A stretch of 8,492 nucleotides of DNA from Acidimicrobiia bacterium (GTDB lineage Bacteria; Actinomycetota; Acidimicrobiia; Acidimicrobiales; Ilumatobacteraceae). The notes under the pieces are model-generated. The model searched no databases and was not told where the DNA came from. It saw only the letters and a list, made by a program, of their open reading frames with translations. The stretch covers positions 1-8,492 of the forward strand of contig JACDHN010000092.1 in NCBI GenBank assembly GCA_013821025.1, in the 5' to 3' direction. The translations under genes were made by a program, and so were the position numbers. Positions 1 to 6,324 of the stretch are shown in pieces; positions within the stretch are counted from its first letter, which is position 1; every line of letters starts with the position of its first letter.

Positions 1-1962
1 AAGTGGCTGACCGGACAGAACACGTTCACTCGCCAGGCGCTCGATAGCCTTCCGGAGCGTTCCGCCTGGCATCAGCGACTCGTGTCGCTGATGAGTCGGC
101 CGCTCGTTGGCGCTGTGCAGCTGCGCAACGACACAGTGATCATGCTCGAACGGCTCGCAGACGCTGACCAGTCCGTGCTGACGGTGCGCCGGTTCGTCGC
201 CGGCGCCGAGGTGACGGGGTCCGAACCGGTAGTGCTCGTGGATCCGGCGGCCGGCGGTGACGCGACGGCGGCGATCGACTGGTACGAGGCATCGCCCGAC
301 GGCGCCCTCGTCGCCTACGGCACGAGCATCGGCGGAACCGAACGCAGCATCCTTCGGATCGTCGCCACCGATGACCCAGCGGCCGAGCACATCGAGGACA
401 TCCCCGACACCAGGGCCTGCAGCGTGGCCTGGGAGCCCGACGGCTCTGGGTTCTTCTACACGCGCTATCCCGCCGGCGAGGAGTACGACCGCACCGTCCG
501 CCACCATCGCCTCGGGGCCGACTGGCGCGATGACGCGGAGACGTGGGCTGAACTGCCGAATCCCGAGTCGTGGCCCGACCTCAAGCTGTCACAGGACGGG
601 CGCTGGCTACTGGTGTCGGTGGAGGTCGGCTGGTCGCGCACCGACGTGCACGTGCTCGACCGGCACCACGACCGCTGGTGGACGATCGTCAGCGGCGTCG
701 AGAGTGAGACCCGCCTGGAGTTCGCCGTCGACGGCTTGAACCTCGTCGGGATGACCACGATCGACGCCTCGGGCGGTCGCCTCGTGCGCATCTCGCTCCC
801 AGCTTTCGGCGACGCCGCCCGTTCGGCCGGCGACTGGATCACGCTCGTGGCCGAGCGCGACGCCGTGATCTCGTCCCCGCACGTGGTCGGCGACGAGATA
901 TGGATCGTCGCCACGTCTGACGGCATCGACACCGTAGAACGCCGCAGCGGCGACGGTTCGTTGCTCGGCTCGCTCGACTCGCTCGGGATGATCAGTGTGC
1001 TCGCAGTGGCCGCTGACCGCGATGCCGGTCGGGCGCTCGTCGTTCGCGACAGCTTCGACGGCCCGCCCTCGGTATGGCACGCCGCAGCAGGAACCGACGA
1101 GGTGGTCCGTTGGTGGGAGGCGCACGGTGATGTAAAGGCATCCGAGATGTCCATTCGTCACGTGACGTACGCATCGCTCGACGGGACCCAGATCGGGATG
1201 TTCTTGATCCACGACGCCGACGTGACGCCGGACGCCACGACACCGACCATCCTCAACGGTTACGGCGGTTTCGCCATCGCCGAGACGCCGACGTGGTCGC
1301 CTCAGATCGCCGCCTGGTGCTCGGCCGGTGGCTTGTATGCGATCGCCCAGCTGCGAGGCGGGCTGGAGCACGGTGAGGATTGGCACCTGGCTGGAAACCG
1401 CCAACACAAACAGAACGTGTTCGACGACTTCGCCGCTGCCGCCGACTGGCTGGTCGAGCAGGGACTCACGAGCCGGGCCCGCATGGCAATCGTCGGCCGC
1501 TCCAACGGGGGGCTCCTGGTCGGAGCCGCGCTCACCCAACGTCCCGATCTGTGCAGGGCTGTGTGGTGCGGCGTACCGCTGCTCGACATGATCCGTTTCC
1601 CGCAGTTCCTGATCGCCCGCCTGTGGACGAGTGAGTACGGCGATCCCGAGATCGCAGAGGAGTTCGCCTGGTTGCACGCCTACTCCCCGTACCACCACGT
1701 GGAGTCTGGCACCTGCTATCCGGCCGTGCTGCTCACGGCAGCCGAGGGCGACTCCCGTGTGCACGCTGGCCACGCCCGGAAGATGACAGCGGCGCTGCAG
1801 CACGCCTCGTCGTGCCTCGATACGAAGCCCGTGCTGCTGATCGAGGAGCGTGACGCCGGTCACGGCGTTGGCAAACCCGTCAGCCTGAGGGCGGCGGAGG
1901 TGGCCGACGCGCTGACGTTCCTGAGCTGGCAACTCGGCTGGGTGCCCTCGCCCGACACTTGA
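1..1962 (+). CDS. Prolyl oligopeptidase family serine peptidase (S9A), 5'-truncated by window edge
   Basis: The reading frame is open from base 1 to the TGA at 1960-1962, giving 653 visible residues. The residues before the GTG at 82 already look like the family (a Trp followed by an Asn-x-x-Thr and then a Leu-Asp-x-Leu-Pro-x-Arg stretch), so the true start is upstream and the GTG at 82 is internal. Visible residues about 25-400 are the region expected to form the beta-propeller, and about 410-653 the alpha/beta hydrolase domain. Landmarks, numbered from base 1: YGGF at 421-424; RGG followed by a KQNVFDDF block; nucleophile Ser501 in GRSNGG; Asp584 in EGDSRV; His621 in GHGVGKP. The spacing of Ser, Asp and His (83 and 37 residues) matches prolyl endopeptidases of about 700 residues, so some 40-50 N-terminal residues are missing. 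The family hydrolyses short peptides, mainly after proline. The missing N-terminus hides whether it is cytosolic or exported. GRSNGG instead of the commoner GGSNGG is a tolerated variant. Oligopeptidase B is less likely because of the SNGG motif. Confidence 0.93.
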   Translation, partial: KWLTGQNTFTRQALDSLPERSAWHQRLVSLMSRPLVGAVQLRNDTVIMLERLADADQSVLTVRRFVAGAEVTGSEPVVLVDPAAGGDATAAIDWYEASPDGALVAYGTSIGGTERSILRIVATDDPAAEHIEDIPDTRACSVAWEPDGSGFFYTRYPAGEEYDRTVRHHRLGADWRDDAETWAELPNPESWPDLKLSQDGRWLLVSVEVGWSRTDVHVLDRHHDRWWTIVSGVESETRLEFAVDGLNLVGMTTIDASGGRLVRISLPAFGDAARSAGDWITLVAERDAVISSPHVVGDEIWIVATSDGIDTVERRSGDGSLLGSLDSLGMISVLAVAADRDAGRALVVRDSFDGPPSVWHAAAGTDEVVRWWEAHGDVKASEMSIRHVTYASLDGTQIGMFLIHDADVTPDATTPTILNGYGGFAIAETPTWSPQIAAWCSAGGLYAIAQLRGGLEHGEDWHLAGNRQHKQNVFDDFAAAADWLVEQGLTSRARMAIVGRSNGGLLVGAALTQRPDLCRAVWCGVPLLDMIRFPQFLIARLWTSEYGDPEIAEEFAWLHAYSPYHHVESGTCYPAVLLTAAEGDSRVHAGHARKMTAALQHASSCLDTKPVLLIEERDAGHGVGKPVSLRAAEVADALTFLSWQLGWVPSPDT

Positions 1963-1990
1963 TGAGCGGTGATGTCCTCCACCCGACGGT

Positions 1991-1996
1991 TACCCT
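1991..1996 (+). promoter_or_regulatory. Possible -10 box for a leaderless transpeptidase mRNA
   Basis: TACCCT fits the actinobacterial TAnnnT -10 pattern and ends nine bases before the ATG at 2006. Transcription would begin at or next to the start codon, which would explain the lack of a purine-rich ribosome-binding site there. I see no convincing -35 box at the usual 16-18 base spacing. The 43-base gap after the peptidase gene would also permit read-through, so this is tentative. Confidence 0.3.
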
Positions 1997-2005
1997 GGCC
2001 GCGAG

Positions 2006-2767
2006 ATGAAACGTCTGGTCGTGTTCTGGATCTTGGCCGCTGGTGTCGGCGCTGGAGCAGCCATCACGACCGTCGAGCAGGGCGAGCGAGATCCCGAATC
2101 CCTCGCAGCGGCCGAACGCACACCATCGGCGGAGCCCACCGCTGACGATGATCGGGTGACCGTGGTCGAAAACGACGGCGAGGGCGCGACCACGAAGCGG
2201 GTCGGCACGAAGACCGAGAGGGCGAAGCACAAGGCGCAGCGAGCCGAGCAGCAGAAGGCCAAGCGCTCGCCAGAGAAAGCGTCGGGCACCTCGACCGCGG
2301 AGCCCACGCCCGATCCCACGACGTGGCGGGACGCGCCCGCTGCTGACGCTGCACAGTGCCCCGGCACGAGCAGAGGGATCGTTGTAGACCGCCAGTGGCA
2401 GCGAGCGTGGCTGTGTGCCGACGGCGCCATCGCCACGGTGTTCCCGATCACGTCGGCCGCCAGCCAGCCCGATCCGGGCACGTACCCGATCTACGCCCTC
2501 GACTACCAGTCGTACAGCAACTTCGGCGACGCGCCGTCGACGCTCGACCGCTTCGTGGCGTTCACGTACGGCAAGTACCAGGGCGCCCGCATTGCGTTCC
2601 ACGCGGTGCCGTACTACGCCGACGGCTCGTTGGCCCAGCCTCTCGAGAGCGTCGGCGAGCTGGGGCGGTTCGGTGAGACTTCGGGCTGCATCCGGGTGCT
2701 GCCCGATCATGCCGAACTGATCTATGGGACGATGCAGGTCGGCGACGACGTGCGCGTCATCAGCTGA
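2006..2767 (+). CDS. L,D-transpeptidase (YkuD/ErfK family), exported or membrane-anchored
   Basis: This is a 253-residue protein. Residues 4-20 are a hydrophobic N-terminal signal or anchor preceded by Lys-Arg. Residues about 25-113 are a low-complexity linker, first acidic and then Lys/Arg/Glu-rich (65-92) and Pro/Thr-rich (95-112). The catalytic domain covers about 118-253. Its active-site landmarks are His199 in FHAVP and Cys228 in TSGCIRV, followed by an Arg. These match the YkuD signature of a His followed by S/T-x-G-C-I/V-R, except that the usual second His of SHGC is Ser226 here. Family enzymes use the Cys to form 3-3 cross-links in peptidoglycan or to attach proteins to it, outside the membrane. 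Cys118 and Cys137 could form a disulfide. The ATG at 2006 puts the charged residues and hydrophobic segment at the N-terminus, as expected. The gene follows the peptidase by 43 bases on the same strand, and its last eight bases overlap the convergent nuclease gene. Confidence 0.85.
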   Translation: MKRLVVFWILAAGVGAGAAITTVEQGERDPESLAAAERTPSAEPTADDDRVTVVENDGEGATTKRVGTKTERAKHKAQRAEQQKAKRSPEKASGTSTAEPTPDPTTWRDAPAADAAQCPGTSRGIVVDRQWQRAWLCADGAIATVFPITSAASQPDPGTYPIYALDYQSYSNFGDAPSTLDRFVAFTYGKYQGARIAFHAVPYYADGSLAQPLESVGELGRFGETSGCIRVLPDHAELIYGTMQVGDDVRVIS

Positions 2768-3680
2768 CGTCGAGCTTCGCCAGCCATGCCTGACCCTCCT
2801 GGCACCCCTCGGCCACGGGACACCACCGGCACGACCATCCCGGCTGCTTCGTCGGCGTTCGCCCTTCCACGTCCACCTCGATGAGTCGCTCCGTCGCGGC
2901 CAGTGCTCGCCGCAGGCTGGCATGTAGCGCAGGCATGGTGACGTCCTCGACCACCGCCTCGGCGGCATCGAGGTAGAACGACGCCAACGCCCGCGGCGGC
3001 ACGAGCCGGCTGAGCGTCTCGATCAGGGCGTAGTAGTGAAGGTCAAGAGCGTGGGCGGTGGCTCTGGCGCCCGTCTTGACGTCGACGAACACCTTTCGGC
3101 TCTCGGTGCCGGATGGCCGCCCGAGCATCAGGTCGACCCGGCCGCGGAACTGGATGGGACCCGCCGCCGGCCACATCACTCGGGCCTCCACGACCGGCGT
3201 CCACTCGGGCTGCAGTGGCGGGAACGACTCCATGAACCGGGTCACCGAGTCGAGTGCAAAGCCCCGCAGGTCAGCGATGTCGGCAGGCGAGCACTCGTTG
3301 AGCCAGGCCGCCAAACTGTTGTCCTCTGCCGTGAGGCGGTCGATGGCCTCGTCGACGAGCTGCACCGGGAGCGGGTCGCCGCGCCAGTTGAGCTGCAGCT
3401 GGATGGCCCGGTGCACGACGGACCCACATGCGTTGCGCGCCGACCAGTCGAACGGGTCCCGGTGCACGTGGTGGGTCTCGCAGCCGAGGATGCCCGAGAG
3501 ATCATGCTTGGCGACGACGAGCGTGTGAGCGTCGAGCCGATCGGAGAGCGCGGCGACCTCGCTGGTGGCGTACGCCACCAGTTCGGCTATCTCGCCGGCG
3601 TCGAACCGCAACGCTGCGCCCTGCCGACGTAGGGCCTCGAGCGTGCGCTGTTGGGTGGGCGTGACGTCCAGATCGGTCAT
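2760..3680 (-). CDS. PD-(D/E)XK nuclease with Fe-S-type cysteines (RecB/AddB/Cas4-like)
   Basis: The chosen ATG (complement of 3678-3680) gives 306 residues. An in-frame extension to 3782 adds 34 residues that look like translated intergenic DNA, so I reject it. Core nuclease motifs: His90 in a GSVVH segment, Asp183 in GRVDL, the Asp200-Val201-Lys202 (DxK) motif after a beta-strand, and a Tyr pair at 216-217 where RecB-type domains have the QxxxY helix. Four cysteines, Cys67 in LSGILGC and Cys284, Cys287 and Cys293 at the C-terminus (C-x2-C-x5-C), have the arrangement that holds a 4Fe-4S cluster in AddB and Cas4-type nucleases. A DNA nuclease acting in repair or processing is the likely role. 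No helicase domain, CRISPR array or cas gene is visible nearby, so the partner is unknown. Residues 1-30 resemble a short helical DNA-binding or dimer segment, which is a weak inference. Its stop overlaps the end of the transpeptidase gene. Confidence 0.8.
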   Translation of the reverse strand: MTDLDVTPTQQRTLEALRRQGAALRFDAGEIAELVAYATSEVAALSDRLDAHTLVVAKHDLSGILGCETHHVHRDPFDWSARNACGSVVHRAIQLQLNWRGDPLPVQLVDEAIDRLTAEDNSLAAWLNECSPADIADLRGFALDSVTRFMESFPPLQPEWTPVVEARVMWPAAGPIQFRGRVDLMLGRPSGTESRKVFVDVKTGARATAHALDLHYYALIETLSRLVPPRALASFYLDAAEAVVEDVTMPALHASLRRALAATERLIEVDVEGRTPTKQPGWSCRWCPVAEGCQEGQAWLAKLDVS

Positions 3681-3745
3681 CGTACGCTTGACGTCGACAT
3701 CCGCCGGCCGATGCAGTCCGCCGAGCGGTGCAGTTTGGGGGGGTC

Positions 3746-3767
3746 CACGGGGGCGGACGCCCCCCGT
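3746..3767. other. GC-rich hairpin in the divergent intergenic region
   Basis: CACGGGGGC at 3746-3754 pairs with GCCCCCGTG at 3759-3767, a perfect nine-base-pair stem with a four-base loop. It sits between the start of the nuclease gene (3680, minus strand) and the hypothetical gene (3805, plus strand). No T-run follows on either strand, so it is not a standard intrinsic terminator. On the minus strand it would lie in, or just upstream of, the nuclease leader. A run of seven Gs (3737-3743) lies next to it. Function unknown. Confidence 0.45.
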
Positions 3768-3771
3768 GCGA

Positions 3772-3783
3772 TGTGATGTCACA
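3772..3783. promoter_or_regulatory. Inverted repeat TGTGA-TG-TCACA, candidate operator
   Basis: Five-base arms TGTGA and TCACA flank a two-base spacer, 22 bases upstream of the ATG at 3805. The arms equal the half-sites of CRP/FNR-type regulators, but the classic CRP spacing is six bases, not two, so a different regulator would be needed. A GATGAT at 3793-3798 could be a -10 box for a leaderless mRNA starting near 3805. The position between divergent genes suits a regulator site, but a short repeat like this can occur by chance. Confidence 0.3.
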
Positions 3784-3804
3784 CCGTTCGGCGATGATCA
3801 CGTC

Positions 3805-4140
3805 ATGGCTCCTACAGCGGTCACCTCCATCGAGTTCGCGGCGACGGCGCGGCTGCTCGCCAGGGCTGCACGGCACGCAGGCGTGCGGGCGCCGGGGTTC
3901 CGCAGCCCGCCGGGCCTCGTCGGCGTCCACCGGACCATCCGGCGCCGTCAGGGCACCAGCGTCATCGCCGTGCGGATTGCCGGACGGCCGTGGGCCGCTG
4001 TTCAGGCCGACATGATCGAGGGTGTGGTCGTGGCGAATGGGCTCGTCTCGCCGGAGGCCGACCGCATCCGCAACGCGATGTGGGGTGCGATCGCCGACGC
4101 TCCGGTGCTCGAACGAGGCGTCCGTTCTCACGCTGCGTGA
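3805..4140 (+). CDS. Small hypothetical protein, 111 residues
   Basis: I do not recognise this family with certainty. The frame is open further upstream to 3565, but that part lies antisense to the nuclease gene and reads like shadow sequence, so I take the ATG at 3805. The protein has an Ala/Arg-rich helix (11-27), then a loop with GFRSPPGLVG (31-40), an Arg-rich patch (43-48, RTIRRR), a beta-strand-like segment (52-58), a central segment with RPWAAVQADMIEGVVVANGL (61-80), and a helix ending near residue 98. No signal peptide or membrane segment is visible. The basic patch followed by a compact alpha/beta pattern would allow nucleic acid contact, but that is speculation. The gene is divergent from the nuclease, sharing 124 intergenic bases, and is followed by the transporter promoter region. 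Codon usage matches its neighbours, which supports a real gene. Confidence 0.65.
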   Translation: MAPTAVTSIEFAATARLLARAARHAGVRAPGFRSPPGLVGVHRTIRRRQGTSVIAVRIAGRPWAAVQADMIEGVVVANGLVSPEADRIRNAMWGAIADAPVLERGVRSHAA

Positions 4141-4141
4141 G
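4127..4141 (+). terminator. Short palindrome across the stop codon of the hypothetical gene
   Basis: CTCACGC at 4127-4133 and GCGTGAG at 4135-4141 are perfect inverted repeats around one central base, allowing a six-base-pair stem with a three-base loop over the TGA at 4138-4140. No T-run follows, so termination activity is doubtful. It is the only structure near the end of this gene. Confidence 0.2.
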
Positions 4142-4191
4142 GCTCGCAGGAGCGTCGACACGGTGTTGTCATGTTGCGCCGAAACGATCCG

Positions 4192-4200
4192 TGGTATCGT
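4192..4200 (+). promoter_or_regulatory. Candidate extended -10 promoter for the ABC transporter operon
   Basis: TGGTATCGT contains a TATCGT -10 hexamer (4195-4200) preceded by a TGn extension. TTGCGC at 4174-4179 could be a -35 box with a short 15-base spacer, and TTGTCA at 4166-4171 is too far away. Transcription would start near 4207, leaving a leader of about 155 bases before the GTG at 4362. It is the best promoter match in the 221-base gap ahead of the operon. Confidence 0.4.
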
Positions 4201-4206
4201 CCCACG

Positions 4207-4361
4207 CTGTTCACCGATTGGGTCCGAACGATTCGGCCCTGGCCCGGAGGCGAACGAGACACAGGGGAGTAGGTGGGCACGGAGGCGCCCACGGTAATCG
4301 ACAGCGTGAACGGCCGGATGGTCCCTACGGGGACGTACAAAACCTCAGGGAGGACCACGAC
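4207..4361 (+). other. Structured 5' leader of the transporter mRNA
   Basis: This is the presumed untranslated leader of the binding-protein gene. It contains at least two hairpins. GTGGGC (4273-4278) pairs with GCCCAC (4287-4292) around an eight-base loop. GTCCC (4321-4325) pairs with GGGAC (4330-4334) around a TACG loop, which as C(UACG)G RNA is one of the exceptionally stable UNCG tetraloops. The second hairpin ends 13 bases before the ribosome-binding site. I do not recognise a known riboswitch class. The start of the leader depends on the promoter guess; the hairpins are read directly from the sequence. Confidence 0.4.
4347..4353 (+). promoter_or_regulatory. Ribosome-binding site deciding the GTG start of the binding protein
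   Basis: AGGGAGG lies eight bases before the GTG at 4362. It fixes this start against the much longer in-frame opening that reaches back to 3990, because only the GTG at 4362 has both this site and a lipoprotein signal directly behind it. Confidence 0.8.
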
Positions 4362-6317
4362 GTGAGACGTCATCGCAAGAGTTCGGCACTGATTGCCGTG
4401 CTCGCAAGTTTTTCGCTCGTCGCCGCTGCATGCGGCGATGACGACGAGTCCGGAGACACCGCAGCACCCGAAGTGACGACCGGCGACACCGGCGGCGGCA
4501 CCGACACCACTGGCGGCGATACCACTGCCACGACCGCCGGCGGTGACACCACGCCCACCACTGGCGGCGATACCACGCCCACCACTGGCGGTGACACCAC
4601 GCCCACCACTGGCGGTGACACCACGCCCACCACTGGCGGTGACACCACGCCCACCACTGGCGGTGACACCACGCCCACCACCGGTGGCGACACCGGTGCC
4701 TCCGGATCCGTCGAGGAGATCTGTGCCCCGACCGAAGGCGAAGGCGAAGCAGCCGGCGAGCCCGAAGAGGGTGCAGGCGAGCTGATCGACCTCGGCACGT
4801 TGGTTGGAGATCCGCCGGAGCACATCGACCCGGCGCTCAACGTCACGCTCGACGCCTACCAGATCGTCAACGCCATGTACGACGGCCTCACCGAGATCGA
4901 CGCCACCGACCCGGAGAACCCTGAGATCAGGCCGCTGGTGGCCGAGACCGTCGAGGTCAACGAAGACGCCACCGAGTGGGTGTTCACCATCCGCGAGGGC
5001 TCCCAGTTCTCCGACGGCGAGCTGATCGTGCCGACCACGTTCCAATGCGCGTGGGAGCGGGCGTCCGATCCCGACTTCGCCGGTGACTACAGCTACCTGA
5101 TGAACTTCATCGAGGGTGGCGCCGAGAAGCTGGCCGGTGAGGCCGAGACCATCTCGGGCGTCACCGCCGACGACGAGGCGATGATGTTGACAGTTGCCAT
5201 GTCCGCGCCGTACGCCAACTTCGACGCCGTGGCCGGCTTCCAGCTGTTCTTCCCGATGCCGAAGTCGTCCATCGAGAACCCCGGCGACTACGAGAACGGC
5301 ATGATGGTCAGCAACGGCCCGTACATGCTCGAGTCGGCGCGCACCGACGAGCAGATCGTGCTCGTGCGCAACGAGGCCTGGCAGGGTGACTACGACGGAG
5401 AGACGTGGCCTGACCGCGTCGGGCGCATCGACTTCAACGTGTCGGCTGACCCGGACACGGCGTACAACGCCTTCGAAGCCGGTGAGGGTGACACGGCCCT
5501 GCTGCCGCCCGCCAGGGCCGTCGAGGCCCAGGAGAACTGGGGCACGACGCTCGACGTCGAGATCCTCGGCTCGTTCCACTTCGGTTTCAACCAGCGCGAC
5601 GAGGCGATCGGCGGCGAGGAGAACACGCTGCTCCGCCAGGCGATCTCGCAGGCGATCAACCGGGACGACATCAACGAGGCCGTCTACAACGGCACCCGTC
5701 AGACGTCCACCGGTATCACGCCTCCTGGGATTCCCGGGTTCGCCGAGAATCTGTGCGAGTTCTGCGCCTACGACCCCGAGGCCGCGCAGGCGGCGTTCGA
5801 CGAGTGGACCGCCAATGGCGGTGAGCAGGCCGAACCGTTGCGGATCCAGTTCAACGCAGATTCCGGCTGGGAGGCCGTGGTCGAGATCGTAATCGACAAC
5901 CTGGGCGCCATCGGCATCCAGGCCGAGGCCGACCCGCGTGACTCCGAGACGTACTTCACGGAGATGGCAGAGGGCGACTGCCAGATGTGCCGGCTGGGTT
6001 GGTACGCCGACTACCCGACGTACGACAACTTCATGTACGACCTGTTCCACGGCGACTCGCTCGACGGCAACAACTTCGGAGCGAACCTCAACGAAGAGTT
6101 CGACCAGCTGGTGGACGAGGCCAAGCAGTCGATCGACGCAGACGAAGCCGCCGTGCTGTACAACCAGGCCGAAGCCATTCTGCTCAACCAGGACATCGGG
6201 GCAGTGCCCATCAACTGGTACCTGGGAGACCAGGTCTACAACGACGAAAAGATCAGCAACTTCCCGATGACCAACCAGGGCTTGATCCTGTACGAGCAGA
6301 TCGAGCTCGCCTCTTGA
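4362..6317 (+). CDS. ABC transporter substrate-binding lipoprotein, family 5 (oligopeptide/dipeptide type)
   Basis: This 651-residue protein starts at a GTG. Residues 2-6 are basic, 7-23 hydrophobic, and Cys24 follows Ala-Ala-Ala and precedes Gly-Asp-Asp-Asp, a typical actinobacterial lipoprotein signal. Lipid on Cys24 would anchor it to the outer face of the membrane. Residues 26-139 are a Thr/Gly/Asp/Glu-rich spacer containing six tandem GGDTTPTT units (60-107). The binding domain spans about 140-651, the usual length for family 5. Landmarks are a PxxIDPAL segment near its start, an NGPYML segment in the middle, and GWYADYPTYDNF at 546-557, the region conserved in OppA/DppA-like proteins. 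The family captures peptides, but some members bind nickel, sugars or other solutes, so the ligand is not proven. Two CxxC pairs (465/468 and 540/543) are present. The permease genes follow directly, separated by a strong hairpin. Confidence 0.95.
   Translation: MRRHRKSSALIAVLASFSLVAAACGDDDESGDTAAPEVTTGDTGGGTDTTGGDTTATTAGGDTTPTTGGDTTPTTGGDTTPTTGGDTTPTTGGDTTPTTGGDTTPTTGGDTGASGSVEEICAPTEGEGEAAGEPEEGAGELIDLGTLVGDPPEHIDPALNVTLDAYQIVNAMYDGLTEIDATDPENPEIRPLVAETVEVNEDATEWVFTIREGSQFSDGELIVPTTFQCAWERASDPDFAGDYSYLMNFIEGGAEKLAGEAETISGVTADDEAMMLTVAMSAPYANFDAVAGFQLFFPMPKSSIENPGDYENGMMVSNGPYMLESARTDEQIVLVRNEAWQGDYDGETWPDRVGRIDFNVSADPDTAYNAFEAGEGDTALLPPARAVEAQENWGTTLDVEILGSFHFGFNQRDEAIGGEENTLLRQAISQAINRDDINEAVYNGTRQTSTGITPPGIPGFAENLCEFCAYDPEAAQAAFDEWTANGGEQAEPLRIQFNADSGWEAVVEIVIDNLGAIGIQAEADPRDSETYFTEMAEGDCQMCRLGWYADYPTYDNFMYDLFHGDSLDGNNFGANLNEEFDQLVDEAKQSIDADEAAVLYNQAEAILLNQDIGAVPINWYLGDQVYNDEKISNFPMTNQGLILYEQIELAS
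4539..4682 (+). repeat. Six tandem 24-base repeats encoding GGDTTPTT
   Basis: Six consecutive 24-base units encode GGDTTPTT in the lipoprotein spacer. Units 1, 3, 4 and 5 are identical. Unit 2 differs at two synonymous third positions (GGC GAT instead of GGT GAC), and unit 6 differs only in its final base. Degenerate relatives flank the array on both sides (about 4509-4538 and from 4683). The 24-base period keeps the frame whatever the copy number. Confidence 0.97.
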
Positions 6318-6324
6318 TCCGACC

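Noticed and set aside
607..1932. A 441-codon open frame on the minus strand inside the peptidase gene
   Set aside because: The peptidase frame carries a complete, correctly spaced catalytic triad. The antisense frame has no domain and biased composition.
1..2767. A dedicated peptide-uptake-and-digestion system joining the peptidase with the transporter
   Set aside because: The two are separated by about 2.4 kb, a transpeptidase gene, a gene on the opposite strand and a separate promoter region, so the sequence does not support a shared unit.
2760..3680. Assigning the nuclease as Cas4
   Set aside because: The cysteine and nuclease motifs are similar, but no CRISPR repeat or other cas gene is in the window, and the protein is longer than a typical Cas4.
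3681..3782. 34-residue N-terminal extension of the nuclease
   Set aside because: It would translate the G-run and hairpin of the intergenic region. The family-like sequence starts at the ATG complementary to 3678-3680.
3565..3804. In-frame extension of the small hypothetical protein upstream of 3805
   Set aside because: It runs antisense to the nuclease start and through the intergenic hairpin, and its composition is Arg/Ser-rich shadow sequence.
3990..4361. In-frame extension of the binding protein upstream of 4362
   Set aside because: It overlaps the hypothetical gene in another frame, reads as Arg-rich nonsense, and would bury the lipoprotein signal inside the protein. The GTG at 4362 has a good ribosome-binding site.
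4539..4682. CRISPR array
   Set aside because: The repeats are directly adjacent with no spacers, are in frame, and encode a repeated octapeptide in a lipoprotein linker.
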